DNA of 64,000 nucleotides from Phascolomyces articulosus (GCA_025677815.1 JAIXMP010000028.1:1-64000); one strand, 5' to 3'; shown: positions 37,005 to 50,485, counted from the stretch's first letter. Notes: generated from the letters alone by a model not told the origin. Numbers and translations: made by a program.

Positions 37005-37980
37005 TTAAAACCATGCTTCAAGAATACTAATGCAATGCTCATTATAAACATGAAGCTTAGCAAGTTTTTTTATTTAACTTAGCATTTTCTTCAGCCAATT
37101 CTGCACCAGACCATCTTTTGTAGACAGGTATACAGAACCACCAATTATATATTCCTTCTTACTGAAATATTCCTTTGGATCTTAGGCTAAAGGACTACCA
37201 GAAAACATTCTAGAATCATGCGCCAACCCAGACCATCCTATATAACAATGGTAATACGTTTCTAGTCATTACATACAGTTATTACACTTAAAGCACAATT
37301 GGCTTTACATGTAAAGAAATCGGCACAGTTCTAACTATAACGATTTTTAAATGGAATTATAGTACTATCTATCGACAGAGCTAGTTTCCTCTTCAATGTG
37401 ACGACTGCTCTGTTTACATCTATTCTAATCTGGCCATCCAGCATACTACTCTTCCTCTAATGAAAGAACTGCCACCATAAATTGGCCAGTGAAGGTTATA
37501 ATTAAACCTTCTACTCAAAAAAAAAAAACTTATATCACTATACTATTAGTGTAATCTAATAATAATAATAATAACCCTACAAAAAATTAACTCTTTCAAC
37601 AACACATACTGCTATGACCAGCATATCTTGCAGTATGACAAATAGATGCACCGTTTCCATATATTCCGCCAAGTTGCTCAAGAGTAACCATCATATGAAT
37701 TTTCACATCAGTTTGTGGTTTTCTTGGGTTACTTTTGGAAATATTACTGTGTTTAATTTTACAATATAATTTATTGAATGATGAACGCTCCATTCCTATT
37801 AATCCTTGTCTAAAGCGATCTTCATCAAGCTTATCTAGTAACCATTTTATCTTGCTTGGTGCTCATAGGACAGGCTCACCACGAACGAGTTATCAATATA
37901 AAAGCCCTGCTTAGTATGTAATTAGAGTAGGTGATTCTAGTAAATCATCTTCTTCTTCATCAGAGCTGTCCAGTAACTCC
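37005..37980 (-). pseudogene. Decayed Harbinger (HARBI1-type) transposase
   Basis: On the minus strand, fragments in transposase order appear across several frames. First an acidic leader (DEEEDDLLE), then LDEDRFRQ and MERSSFNKLYCKI. Next is LEQLGGIYGNGASI, the helix-turn-helix segment (37596-37793). Then come SIDSTIIPFKNR, ALSVITVC (first catalytic Asp block), and finally VYNEHCISILEAWF (last catalytic block, near 37005-37056). Stop codons and frameshifts separate them, so no functional protein can be made. The order and spacing match PIF/Harbinger DDE nucleases. Terminal inverted repeats and a 3-bp target duplication were not located. Confidence 0.75.
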
Positions 37981-38933
37981 ATCAAGAGTTTGGCTGTTAT
38001 AGACTTTTCAAGAGACTTTTTGAGTTGAGCTCGTTCTTTGAGTGGTCATAGTAATAGATTATTAAAAAAACAAAACAGAAAAAAAAAAAGGAAAAGGAAC
38101 AAACAAAGAAATAAACATCAAAGTGACCGCTGCTTATCATAGTACATCTGTCAGAGAAACTCAACATGGTCATCATATAATATATCTGAACAAGATACAC
38201 TTCCATTTATAGTTGATATTGTGACCCTGGACAATTTTGTTCGAGAAGTCGATAGGTTTTTATAAAAGTTGATCAGCCAGTAAAAATTGCTAAAAAAAAA
38301 GAACTTATCGGAACACTTTTAGAAATAGATTTATAGAAACTGCTGAAGAGTGGCCTGTTGTATATAAGATAATATAAAGAATAAGTAAAATATGTATACA
38401 GAGACAGAAAGAAGTCAAGTATGAATCAGCGTAGGTCTTTAATGGTATACATGAAATATAAGATAAAAAAAGATAACTATTCTATGATACAATATTGATC
38501 TATATATATATGATTTGGTATCTATACCCTGAGACATGGCTGTCAGGAATGAATTATATTATAAGGTTTTAGATTGATATATTATATTAAATGGGTATTT
38601 ATGGTATTGATTCATATTATAATAAATGATATTGTTATGTTTTAGATATATAAATTATAATTTGTGAAGTGACCGATTTTATGTATATATTGATTATTAT
38701 ACTCGACGGAATTATTATTCTTGGTTAAACGTTATCATTATGTGGAAACACCACGAGACCCCTAATATCTCCCTCTAATAATATATATATATTGTACAAG
38801 AAATATCATTGTTATATACGATAATAGTAGTTTTGTTTTTCATATGGAGTTTATTATTAAAGAAGTTATTTATTTTTAATTAATTAATAATATAAACGAT
38901 AATGATATAATTACATAGAACAACGGATAATTA
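37981..38933. other. Intergenic region, no gene seen
   Basis: Very AT-rich spacer between the Harbinger relic and the end of the F-box/LRR gene. No supported feature. Confidence 0.55.
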
Positions 38934-41028
38934 CTACATATTTATAAGTTTATAAATCTTAGGATTCTTCTTCAGTATCACTCTGAGAGCTTCCTTACGG
39001 CGGAAAAACAAGCACCCATGCCCGAGTGTCAATAATTTGAGATTCTTGTTCCAGGATGCAAGGATTGCCTTTGCAACAGCGTCTGTTACCTCAACATATC
39101 GTAAATCTAGATATTGTAATCTAGGTAATCCTGTCCTGATAAATTGTAAGAGACGTACAACATAAAAATCCTCCAAGGCGGTTAAAGGATGGCATACAAT
39201 AGTGAGGTTTTGTAAAGTTTTAATTTTTGCAACGTTTTGTAACGGAGAAAGCCCAAGTCCCCAACAAGAGAGCAGTTGGAGATTTTGTATGCCACTGTTT
39301 TCTGGTGATGATGTTTCGATATGTTGTGATTCTTGTTGTATCATGTCGAAGAATCGTTCAAAAGCAGGGGAGCAAATGTCCATGTTTTCTAATGTCAAGG
39401 TTGTAAGTTTGGAAAGCTGAACCACTACAGGAGCCAAAGCATCCCATACTCCATCATCCAATCTACAGGGAAAACCGAGCACAGGTGTAATATTTTGTAA
39501 ATAAAGTGCTTCCAGTGCAAGACAACGACGTAAGATGGCCGGAAGATGTTGATAAAACGATGCACTTCCATCACATATATGTAGATATCTCAGGGCGTGC
39601 ATGGTATAAATAGATAAAGATTGCCAGTGAACTGGTGGTGCATCGTTACTCCTTTCACTCATTCTGAGTACCATGGCGCATAGGGTATCACTGCTTTTTT
39701 CCAGTCGAAATGCCAGTGGTATTGTTGTTTCAACACCTACAAGTTCGACTGTTCGTAAAGCACCTTCAGGTATGACTTGGCCTGTTAGATTGTTGGATGA
39801 TGAGGATGCAATATATTGATCTGGAATCCGTATTTCTTGTTGCTTTTTATGAAAGGCGAAGTATTCACGACTCTCGATTTTGGCTTGTACTCGAATCTCT
39901 TCTAATTTAGGACAATTTCCACCAATAAGTGATAAAGCGTCTACATCATAACGAAAACATTGTAGTCCTAATTTGCGAAGATTGTGTGCACGTTGTAAAA
40001 GTGGCCTCATGATGACGAGAGGTACAAATGCAGCTGTACGAATATCTAGCCTTGTCAAATTCGATATTGTTGCTGGTACAACGCCATTGATTGAAAATCC
40101 GAGATCGTTAAGTGTATCGACATGAAGATTGAGTGATGTGAGTTTTGGAAACCAAGTTAGTATTCGATAAAGTGAAATGCTGGTTGCTTGGGGTATACGA
40201 AGTTTTAGAACTGTCAAAGTCGGTGCGAGGGGGTTAAGATACAGTTGTAGGAGTCGAGCAGTTTGTGATTGATTCTCAATGCCTTTTGTAACCGTATTAA
40301 TTTATAGTGCATGGTAGATGTAAATAATTAAATTAATACATCGTAAACATATAATATATAATGAAAGAATATTAGACCTCACCGCCTGCATCTTAAATTT
40401 ATACCCCCCCTTCTCCGTTTCCTACCCTACCAAGCAAGAAGTTAAGCTCAAGTGTCTTTAAACTGGAAAAAGTGTAATTTTTGAGTAATTCAATGCCAAT
40501 ATGAAAAGTTCCTGAAATATTAAGTCGTTCAACCAAGTTATCTACATGTGGGAGTACTTGTAACGGATAGTTTTGTGTTGTCAATGTGCCATCGTCAAAA
40601 GATAGATCCTTCCATAAATAATGAAGGCTGAGAATCTTTTGTCGCCAGGCACGACTGACCTCGATACAAATGTATTTTGCCCTTGGGTTTTGATTATCCA
40701 GTTGGACGATAATATTGTTCACAATTTCATATGGACATTGTGTCAAAAAATCAATTCGTCGCTCGAGTCGCGCATGGATGATATCCTTTTGTGGTCGTAA
40801 AATAAGCTGATCTAGTGGAGACGAAATAGCATTCATGCCTTTATCAAGAATAAAAAGTGCTGTGTGTTGTTGCCCTTGGATTGAATAGAGTTTTGCGGCG
40901 TGTTTATAACCTGCAGGGTCTGTAGGGTTGCTGTTTATCACTTTTAAAGTTTCATTTATTTCTTGGTTGAGGGTTTTGTAGTACCTTGCGCTATACTGGT
41001 TTCTGTCGTTAGTCTTGTTCGTTGTCAT
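38934..41028 (-). CDS. TPR/F-box/leucine-rich-repeat protein
   Basis: The best model has two exons, 41028-40405 and 40274-38934, giving about 654 residues. The N-terminus (about 20-95) has TPR-like helices (DPAGYKHAAKLYSIQGQ). An F-box follows (about 100-150): TQCPYEIVNNIIVQLDNQNP, then VSRAWRQK and LWKDLSF. The C-terminal two thirds are leucine-rich repeats (FPKLTSLNLHVDTLNDLG, LRKLGLQCF, LEALYLQNI, LTTLTLENMDI, LQYLDLRY). F-box/LRR proteins are SCF ubiquitin-ligase substrate receptors and are numerous in Mucorales. The junction is weak: the donor follows a run of seven G, and the acceptor is GAG. Either this intron is real, or the G run carries a 1-base error, or the gene is broken there. 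The bodies of both exons are well supported. Confidence 0.8.
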
Positions 41029-42614
41029 TATGAAAAAGAAGAATGTTTATTTTGGATTAAATGTCATTGTTGTTGTTGCTGTTGTTTGTAAGATTCCAAT
41101 GAAAAATATAACAATTTATTATTGCCAAGCAATGTCCACCAATCTTTTGAATGGTCAAGAAACCTAGGTTTTTGAAAACACGCAGGCGGGCTTTATAGGA
41201 CTCCCAGTTTAGTGAAGGGTTCAAGCCTGTGTAACCTCTTAAACTTATATATCAACATTTCCAAAAACAGTTTCAGGAGTGGATCTCAACGAAAACAAAC
41301 GTATCTTTTAATTCATTCATCAAAAGTATATATTAAAAAATGAAGAAATAACAACAGGGAAGAAAAATACACGTACTCGCGCGTTTTTTTCTTTGAAAAG
41401 AATACTGATCGTCTGTGTACACCTCTGCTTGCATGGAATTTATTATGCATATCTACCGATAATAGTCTACACTGTATATATTGCTTGTTCTTTCAAGAAA
41501 AAAAAAACGACGTAGGATATGCTTTAATAACTGTTCAGAGAATTTCAACTTTGTTGGAGGTCAAGGTGGGCAGAATCGTAATTGTAGTAAAGATGAAAGT
41601 CGAAGTGAAAAAAATAATGTATGTAAAGCAGAAGATATTTCAAAAGGAAAAAAGTGATCACTACTCTGTTGCAAGTAACAATATCAAGTACGATAGGAGT
41701 GGCAATGACAGTTAAACTAAAATGGTCAAGGTCGTATACATGGTTACATGGAGTGAATATTCTCTCCATCTGTCATACTCTACTACATAGACATCTTTGT
41801 AATGTTTTGAAAAGTTCTATGTGAAGCACACACTTAAATAAAGGTCAACATATTTGAATACTATAAATGAAGAAAGAATATGATACAACCCGACAATATA
41901 AACTTCCTCTTTCATTTTGTAAATTCAGGGACAACTTCATTTAATATATTTTTTTATATCTATGTTGGGAGAATGTCACATATCACAATTTATGCTTAAT
42001 TATATCTTATATATTAAAAAAACTTGCTTTCTTTTCATATTGGTATATATCTCTCCATTATTTTATTGGAGAAACTCGTTTTATGTCTCTATATTTGCAT
42101 CAATCATCTAATTATGAATACGACCGTGAAATGAATCTTTCGGTGACTCAGTCAATTTACCAGTACAAGAGATCTCTACATTCAACAATTCATAATAAAT
42201 CAAATAAGCTTCCCTCACCGAATTTATTGTTACAAATAAATCTATTTTTTTTCTCTAGAATCGTCAGTTGATTGTCCTTCCTATCCATCCGCACAACAAC
42301 TTGCATTTGCTTGACGATACCATAATAAGGGTCCATAGATTCACCATCATTTCAGAATCTACCATATCAATCTTTCCATGCCAGCCTTCTGTCATAGTGT
42401 AAAATATATAAAAAGATGATAACAATAGATGTATCATTGTTTTAAATATGTTACACTCAAGATTTTTCTTTACTGGTTCCTTTAAACACGAAAAAAAGTA
42501 TGGACTTTGAGTATTAATTTTGATCCATGAAAAAGACTAGCATTCATGCCCAGATTTTTTTTTTTTTTTTTGGAAATTTCCGTTCTGCAATTATTTTTTT
42601 AACTTTTTATTCAC
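41029..42614. other. Divergent intergenic region, no gene seen
   Basis: Separates the F-box gene (leftward) from the NARG2_C-like gene (rightward). A T homopolymer near 42556-42571 precedes the latter. No supported coding sequence. Confidence 0.55.
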
Positions 42615-45600
42615 ATGGGACCTAAGCAGAATAAACGATCTCGTCCATTACAAAAACCGAAGTCGAATTCTTCGAAACGTAGACGCGTATCTGATAATGA
42701 TCAAGATCAATCAACAATTGATCAAGAATCGACGTCCAGTCCTCTTCATGATCAGGAAGTAAAGGACGACGACAATAGCGACCAAGACGACAACATCGAG
42801 AGGGAAACTAACAACGATAAAAATAATAGCCCAAACGATCCATCGACGAACACTAATGAAGTAGAACAACTCAATGACGATTCTAGCAGGTAGAGTTATC
42901 ATATTGATATATATTTATATATTCTCCTTTGAATTGTGTTTTGAATTGACGAATGTAAATATGAATATTTTATGTGTATATTAATGTAAAAAAATGACTT
43001 AGTGGTGGCAGTTCTAGTTCAGAATCAGGTACCAGTTCGGATTCAGGTAGTAGCGATGATAGTGACAGTGACAGCGATAGTGACAGCGACAGCGACGAAG
43101 ATCGCCCTACAGAGCCAATGACTATTGAGGAGGGCAACAAAGATATGGAGGATACCAACATTGTTGAAGAAGTCACAGCAGATGACAAACCAGTACCAGC
43201 AACAACATCGGATAATATGAGAGAAGACGCTGTACTTGATAAAGATGATGAAAACATAGGAGCAAATCCAGAAAAGATTGTAATGGATAAAGAGGAGGAG
43301 AAACTAGAACAACAAGAAGCGGGTGAGAAAATGGCATTGGACGAACCATCATCTATTGTGCCCAGCAATGGTGACCCTACTGTTTCAACAGCGACAACAG
43401 AAGAAGATACATCGATAGTACCTGTCCAAAATGCTACCACCACTCCCAGTAATATCACAGCAGAAGCAATAGATATAGAAGAACCATCTCAACAAAACGA
43501 CTCAAATTTTGTGGACGATGATGTCCGTGGCCCAAGTTCTAGTGGTTTCTTTTTTACCCGTGAGGCATATGAAGCGTATTCCGTTGATTCAATTAGAAGT
43601 GTAGTGAAGCGTCACGCCGAATGGATAAATCAGCACAAGAAAGAAGCAGGAGATATTTATCGAAAGTTTTTACGACCGTCACAATCATCTTCACAAGAGA
43701 AAACAACTTCTAATGCTCCATCTTCTCAAGGATCGACACCAGCTACTGCAGCAGCAGCAGCAGATACAACTGCACCGAGTAGTCCATCAACTTCACGACA
43801 GACATCTCAGGCACCATCGGTATCAGCTGCTACAGAATCATCCGATGTATCGCCATCATCGAAAAAACAACAGCAACCTAACGTCAATGTTCTTGATAAC
43901 TTGCTTGATTCAATCTACAATGAAACTAAAGCATCAAGTTCAACAACGGAAAAACAGCAGTCTTCGAAATCTACAACAGGTATGCCTCCTGATATGGCAG
44001 TAGCTGCTGCTGCTAGTACAGGCACACCCCCCATAGATGAAACAAACATCTTTCTTGGGAATGGTGTGAAAGATATTTATAAGGTATATGGTTATTTTTA
44101 TACGAACGCATGTTTTTTCCGGTATTATTACTTCTTATATTTGTCTCTAATATGCCGGTTATTTTTTATAGTCCTTGTGCAAGATGGATCGTAAACGAAT
44201 CATAGAATATCCAGTAAGTAATAAAGGATCATTTTTTTATAAAAAGGAGAACGAGATTCCTGTATATATAGATATACTTATGTGTTGTATTAAGTATTTA
44301 TAAAAGTACAAAAACCTGATTAAGTCGTTTTTTATTATTATTTTATAGCAACATTATGAGCATATACGTGATTATACAGCAGCTGTGCCAGAAGTTCATG
44401 GCAGGGTTTTGGTTCTCGAATATAAAAAGACGATTGCTTCGTTTGTAAGCGATCTATAATTTTATATTTGATTATGAAGAAGCAAAACAAACGACAAAAT
44501 TCTGATTGTACCAACTTCATATTATGATATAGGGAAAAATTGGAACTACTCCTACCACTGCTAATTACCCGGAAAAAATTGATATAAAGAAAAATTATGT
44601 TCAAACATCAACATCAGAAACCGCCAATACAGAAGAAGCAGATCATTATCGTCGAAAGGTATATAATTATTTGCAGCTAGGTATATACACCATGATACTA
44701 AATCAAATACAAAATAAAATAGTTTCCCCCACCGATCAGCCAGGACTCAATGATACCCTCCATGGTAAAAGATATCCATATTGACATTGCTGTTTCCATT
44801 GATACTCTTTCAATGCTTGTACAACTACCCAGTGATTCATTATTGGAATTTGATATACCCGTTATTGTACGCGAAAATGAAAAGGGTGAGTGATTATTAA
44901 TTTATCTTACTTTCTTACTTTTTATCCATGAAAAAATTTATAAAAAATATACCATATTCTATAAAGGAGCAAAAACATTATACATGGACCCACCTTTATT
45001 GAACGACAAGATTAAAACACATGAGCAAAATCAAACCGTATATAATCTTGTATTCAAGAGCTCTCGTATTGATTGGAAATCCCGACACTCGTTAGAAAAT
45101 AATGGGGAGAAAAAGGATTCACCGGTTACCACAGATTGGAATTATAAAGAAGATGAGAATATTCGATATGACTTGTACACTTTTGGTGAACAAACGATCT
45201 TATTACGTCGTCAGCAAGATGCTTTATTAGATGTAGGTTTATACGATGCAAATACAAAAATGATCTATATAAATATTCTATAATCAGATTTACTAAATTG
45301 GATGTTTTTTTTTTTCGTCATGGATTATTATTATTTAGGGAGTTGCAAGTTCAAACAAGCAAGCCTATTTATCAAGTGTTCTAGATTATAGTACAGATAA
45401 AAATGGAAACATACCCGTCATGGATCCACTCAGATCTAATTCCATGAGGGCAAAATATTGGTTACAATCTTATGTGTCTGGACATGGTAAAATTCTAGAA
45501 GGAAAGATCAATGTCGCAAAGAATGAATTAACAGCTATGCGTTATTTGCATATGCGAGATGTTATGCAAAACTGGTAAGTTGACTCAAAACTATTGTTCA

Positions 45601-45950
45601 TAGAATGGTATTGGTATCTTATGTATATTTATGTATTAATGGATTAACATTATATTTTATCTTTCAGGACACCCTCTCGTGAAAGTGAATACCTACGAAC
45701 ATTACTTTTGAACTTAATCAAGTATGTATAGATCATTCTTATTCAAGTAGTGAAAAACTATGATTTAAACGTAATCAAAATCTCACTCATTTTTCATTTA
45801 TTTATTAGATCACTAGAACCTGGTCAAAGTTATTTACTTCGTAAAAATAAGGATGTTCCATTATCAATTTTCCAATGTACATCTGACAATAAGTCACAAT
45901 ATGATTTATATAGAGAATATCCACTAGAACAAGAAACCAATTCCTCATGA
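42615..45950 (+). CDS. Acidic nuclear protein with NARG2_C (little elongation complex subunit 2)-like C-terminus
   Basis: Ten exons join in frame: 42615-42889, 43003-44083, 44172-44213, 44349-44444, 44533-44658, 44723-44885, 44967-45232, 45339-45574, 45668-45721 and 45809-45950; about 826 residues. A basic, NLS-like N-terminus (KRSRPLQKPKSNSSKRRR) leads into Ser/Asp repeats and a long acidic, Ser/Thr-rich region. A short conserved-looking helix follows (FTREAYEAYSVDSIRSVVKRH). The C-terminal part has YDLYTFGEQTILLRR, GHGKILEGKINV, and LLLNLIKSLEPGQSYLLRKN. This order resembles the C-terminal domain of ICE2/NARG2 (Y-K-L-W-T, a G-H-I-D block, then L-x-x-G-x-Y-L-L). In animals that protein supports Pol II snRNA transcription. 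The similarity is by eye and needs profile confirmation. Confidence 0.8.
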
Positions 45951-46172
45951 TGAATTTCTTATTCATCTTTTCCGCTCGAAGAGAACAAAATTTGTAATAT
46001 ATTTAACTTACAGAAAAAGGAGCATGCAATATAAAATAAAAAGCTGCATTGAACAAAAATAATAATATATAATAAATCTCTCATATAATGTAAAGTGTAT
46101 ATGCAAAAAAAAAAAACCAAATAAAATTATATATATATATATATACGACTATTTACTAATTACTTAAATGAA

Positions 46173-48509
46173 TTATTTTGTCTTTTTACTTTCCTTCTCT
46201 TCCTTTTCCCCTTCCTTCTTATCTTCTTCAGAAACTTCACCAACTTGGCCAAATTCATTAGCACGTGTTGGGTCCACCTTGTATTTATATCGTTGATAAA
46301 GATAAACAAAGAATACAACATCATCTCTAAGACATGCAAGACGATGTAAAGTTGGCATCTTGATAACAAATGCAAATAGATCGTCTGTTCAAAAAATAGG
46401 ATATACATACTATTAGAATTCATGCGCACATTTCCTTTTTTTAGGTATCGTTTTACGTACCAATAAATGTATTAAGTGACTTGTACATCAGTGTTCTCCA
46501 AGGCATATGAGCAACCTAGATACCAAAACCAACCGTATATATATATATATTAGTTTCTGTTTCTTAACAACTCCCTTCTGCATCTTCGCTTTCCCAAGAT
46601 AAAGCTTACACTCTGGAGGCGATAATTGATATAAAGTTGTGGCATCATTGTAATAAAGCCAAACATGTATACGAATTCAACCAATGTCTTGAGGACATAA
46701 GAATACCAACTCTTGTGTTCATCATAGAGCAATGAATAAATAGCATAACCACCCAATAAGGGGTAAGCAATCCAACCAAGATACTTGAATGCAATAGCAT
46801 CATATTTAGCTGTTTCATCTTCTGTTTCACTAGTTTCCTTATTTTCTTGAGTACCAATGGAAGGCAAAAGAGAACCAGGGGTCCATTTCAATTCATACTT
46901 GAGGGCCTTGAATACCTTCCAAACTTCAATGACAAGGCCAATACCTTGACTAATTAAAATCATCCATGAAGTTTCCTGGTTATTATCCATAAGGTATAAG
47001 AAAATGACGACTTGGAAAAAGATGTTGGTAATTAAACTTCGAACGGAAACACCGGTACTATTATCCTTCTTTTTCCAGAAAGCAATATCTAAATACGATA
47101 ATAATGAGAATGTAAGCAAAAAATACATCAATAAAACAAAGTTTCTTTCCTATCGTTCCTATTTTTTCTTCCCCCCACATATATATATATATATATATAT
47201 TTACCATTTTTGAATGCAAGGAACTCAAATGCACTATGCAAAAGACTAACAGCAGCAGTAGTGGCGAGCAAGTAAGGGTTGGTTTCCATTAATGTACGCT
47301 TAAGCTCATCCATTTCAGAAGAAGACATACCACCCATAGGACTATTTGCTTGTTGCTTCATTGATTCATCAAACATGGAATACATGTTGAATTTCCACAT
47401 TGTAAGAGGTTCCAAGTGGATTGTCAAGGGTAAAACACTAGTAATCATAAAAATGCGTGAACAACTGTATATCCAATATACCTTTTCCATTCTTCCCCCA
47501 CCTACTTTCAAAGTTCCTTTCTCTTTGAGTTCTCATTCTCTTTTACTGTGATGTTGGATTCCTCCTTCTTAATTACCTGACGGTTTCATTGATAGGATAG
47601 GCATTGGATCGAAGATGCCAGAATTCATTAGGGAAGACAATAGGTCGATAGAAACCCACCTTACCAGTGGCATCGCGATTAAGGTTGGTATTGAAGGGAA
47701 TATCTATTGATATGATATATGAAAACAAAGAAAAAAAAGCAATGGATATTACAAATATTAATTTCATTTATATCCACGATAATCGATAGAATTAACGTAT
47801 CCTTCAACAAATTCATTCACTCATATTTATCCAGACTCAAGAAAAAAAGAAGAATGAACTGCTTACACTTTAATGTGGCAGGTTGCATAGCATTTTTGGC
47901 AATGGGACTCTTGGGGTCATTAATAATGGAAACAGTCATGTTTTCATGCCAATAAGCAACCAAAGGAGCCCGACGTGTAAAAGTATCCAACAAACTAGAA
48001 GATTGATCTGCTGAACCAGTCTCTTCTGTAATCTATAATTACCATAAAAAAAAGCACCATTCCTTATTAATCATCCATGACACTTCCATCATCTCTCTTG
48101 TCTTTAACCTCAATTATCCAATCTATAAGTCTTTTATTACCTCTTCAACATATTCTTCAACTTCTTCTTGCCCTTCCTCTTCATCATTTCCACGATTCAA
48201 CAAATTCTTTTGTTTCACTTGCGTCTTTTTGGGATAAAACTTGGTCAAAACTAAATAGATATCGACAAGAGTTATTCAATCTATTGCCTTTACCGAGTTT
48301 CATTCTTCCTTTTTTTCACTTACGATGACGATAATAGACAAGAGAATCGGGATGGAAATTGGGATGATTGGGATCGATAGGTGCACCAGTTCTTGTAAGG
48401 AAAATATGAGCATATAAACTACCGTTATGTTGCAAATTCTAAAAGAAATAAATAAACAAAAATGTATAGATATTAACATATATACATTTATAATTGTGCA
48501 ATCTATCCA

Positions 48510-48552
<43 letters not shown>

Positions 48553-49152
48553 AGAGAAAATAAAGAGATAACATACTGGTGTAGTAGGAATTTCAATATG
48601 ATGTTCACGAGTTTCCGAAGCATCACCCAACATAATATCCTCTTGATGCCAAGATGGCTTTGCCTTATAATCGACAAAATATTCATTTTCAGATACATAG
48701 ATATCAAGCTCAACAGGGGCTTTATTAGTCCAAAGGGGTACGGCAGTGTTAGGAAGGCGGCTGACTGGGATCTGAGGTGGATAAGGGTTATGATAAACAC
48801 CTGTTGGAAGTACAGGGAAATACTCAACGTGTTCTGTAGTACTAGCAACATATTCTTCTTGTGCACCTTGTCCTTGTTCACTTGGTGTATATGTATCTGG
48901 TTGTGGCGTTGGTTCCTTTGTCTTTGAAGCTATACATAAATATTTATCAATGAAACCCCATTTTGAATCTGAATATTCGATTGAAATCTATAGGGAAAAC
49001 GATCATTTTCTTTGCAACATACATAAAAAGTATTGCATGGCTAACCACATGAGAAACGTTCGAAAGATTGTACCACCATATTTGTTAAGGAAACCTTCAT
49101 TGCGTTGATTTTGGGCTTGACCACCGGGATTAGCAGGTGCTGGTTCTGCCAT
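46173..49152 (-). CDS. CLPTM1 family multipass membrane protein
   Basis: Ten exons in transcript order: 49152-49023, 48929-48577, 48438-48324, 48250-48141, 48032-47867, 47703-47577, 47437-47205, 47088-46610, 46515-46461 and 46384-46173; all phases agree, about 659 residues. After a short cytoplasmic start and one helix (about 32-46), a large lumenal part has LPTGVYHNPYPPQIPVSRLP and LYAHIFLTRTGAPIDP. Several C-terminal helices follow. The family hallmark is QLYINYRLQSVAHMPWRTL, then DDLFAFVIKMPTLHRLACLR, DDVVFFVYLYQR and VDPTRANEFGQ. The tail is a Lys/Glu-rich run ending KKTK. CLPTM1 and CLPTM1L proteins reside in the ER; a glucosaminyl-phospholipid scramblase role for GPI anchors is reported for CLPTM1L. 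The gene converges on the NARG2_C gene (222 bases). Confidence 0.95.
48516..48549. repeat. (GA)n microsatellite in a CLPTM1 intron
   Basis: About 17 GA units. In the transcript it reads as a polypyrimidine (CT)n stretch within the intron between exons 2 and 3. Confidence 0.9.
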
Positions 49153-50485
49153 GGTATGTTTAATAGGAAAGCAACAAACAAGAAGGAAAAAAAAAGAGGG
49201 TGGAAAAAAAAGAGAAAGGGTGGTTCTTTTTAACGCGTAGAAGTGGGATTTCGCGGGGTTGTGATATATTAAGGTGTTTGAATTAGAGAGATAAAGATAT
49301 CCTTATTTGTTTGAAAGCAGATCGAAAGTAAAAATAATAATAGCCAGTTAAAATCAGTGTAGTATTCGCCAATAATAACTGGGTATCAAACATCGATGCT
49401 AGGTGTTGTCAGCCTTTTGTGATCTGATAACATAAACAGCAATAATGTATTTTTCTTTTTGTGATCTCTGCTGTGGTACATTCTTTTTAGTTCCCACTGG
49501 GAATATGGGTCGGCTATAACAAAGTATCAAACTGGAAAGCAAATCAGTTCCCTTGCTACGAGAAGTACAACTTAGATTTCCTAACTTTACAGTTCCATAT
49601 ATTCATCATCTCAGAACTGATATTATGAGTAAACTAGTTGTGTCTCATTCTGATGTTGTTAAAATAACAAAGTTGAACAAGGACTCTTTACACAGATGCG
49701 CTCTTTACAGTAAATATATAGTAATTGGATCTTTATAAACGCTTTTTACTTTATATATTTATTATTATAAATACAAGATACCGAAAGCTACTATACACCT
49801 TATCCATCTAAATAACTAAATGATTCGGCCACTTATGTGATATACGTAGAAGCAGATTCTTAGAAATACCAACCAATGTAAATCAAGTCATTTTATTCAC
49901 ACAAGAAGTTATATCGAACAGGAACAAAGTGAACGTACCACTGAACCCCTTCATGGTTTTGTCGTCTCTTTTGTCTGATGAGTACCCGTCTCTGTTGGTA
50001 CGTGCTAACCAGCCCGACATTACTATACAGGAATTATATACAATCGCAAAACAAATAGTTAGCGGATCGGATACCTTATTAAAGAAGACGAGTTAATAAA
50101 CCAGTTTAGTATTTAATTTAAATGCCTAGCTTGATACTTGATACTCCGTTGCTCCTTTGTTGAATACCTCATATTGATACTTCAATCGCCACTAAGAAAT
50201 AGAATGGTAAAGGTTATTGCTTTTGGAAACTTTCTATCTTGACAAACATTCGCACCCCTAAAAAGTTACAAATACAATAAAAAAAAAACGTTTTACTTTA
50301 TTATTATATTTGCAGAAAAAAAAGATAGAATTTACAACAAAAAAAAATCAACATGAAAAAATGTTCGAAAGAGAAAAGTGGGTTGGGGGAAGAAAGAAAA
50401 GATGGAAAAGGTTTTTATTTTATTTTGTTTTACGGGTAAGTGTGAGAGAGGGGTGGTGGGGGTGAGGGAGGGGTGAAATGAATGA
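49153..50485. other. Intergenic region with two unexplained open stretches
   Basis: Upstream of CLPTM1 and downstream of the MPE1-like gene. On the plus strand, stop-delimited frames of about 73 codons (to 49738) and about 90 codons (49822-50095) have mixed, protein-like composition. The second has no early ATG. They could be exons of an unrecognised gene or an old transposon remnant. I do not call them as a gene. Confidence 0.3.

Noticed and set aside
48077..48927. Plus-strand frames across the CLPTM1 gene
   Set aside because: Antisense to well-supported exons and partly built from the (GA)n repeat.
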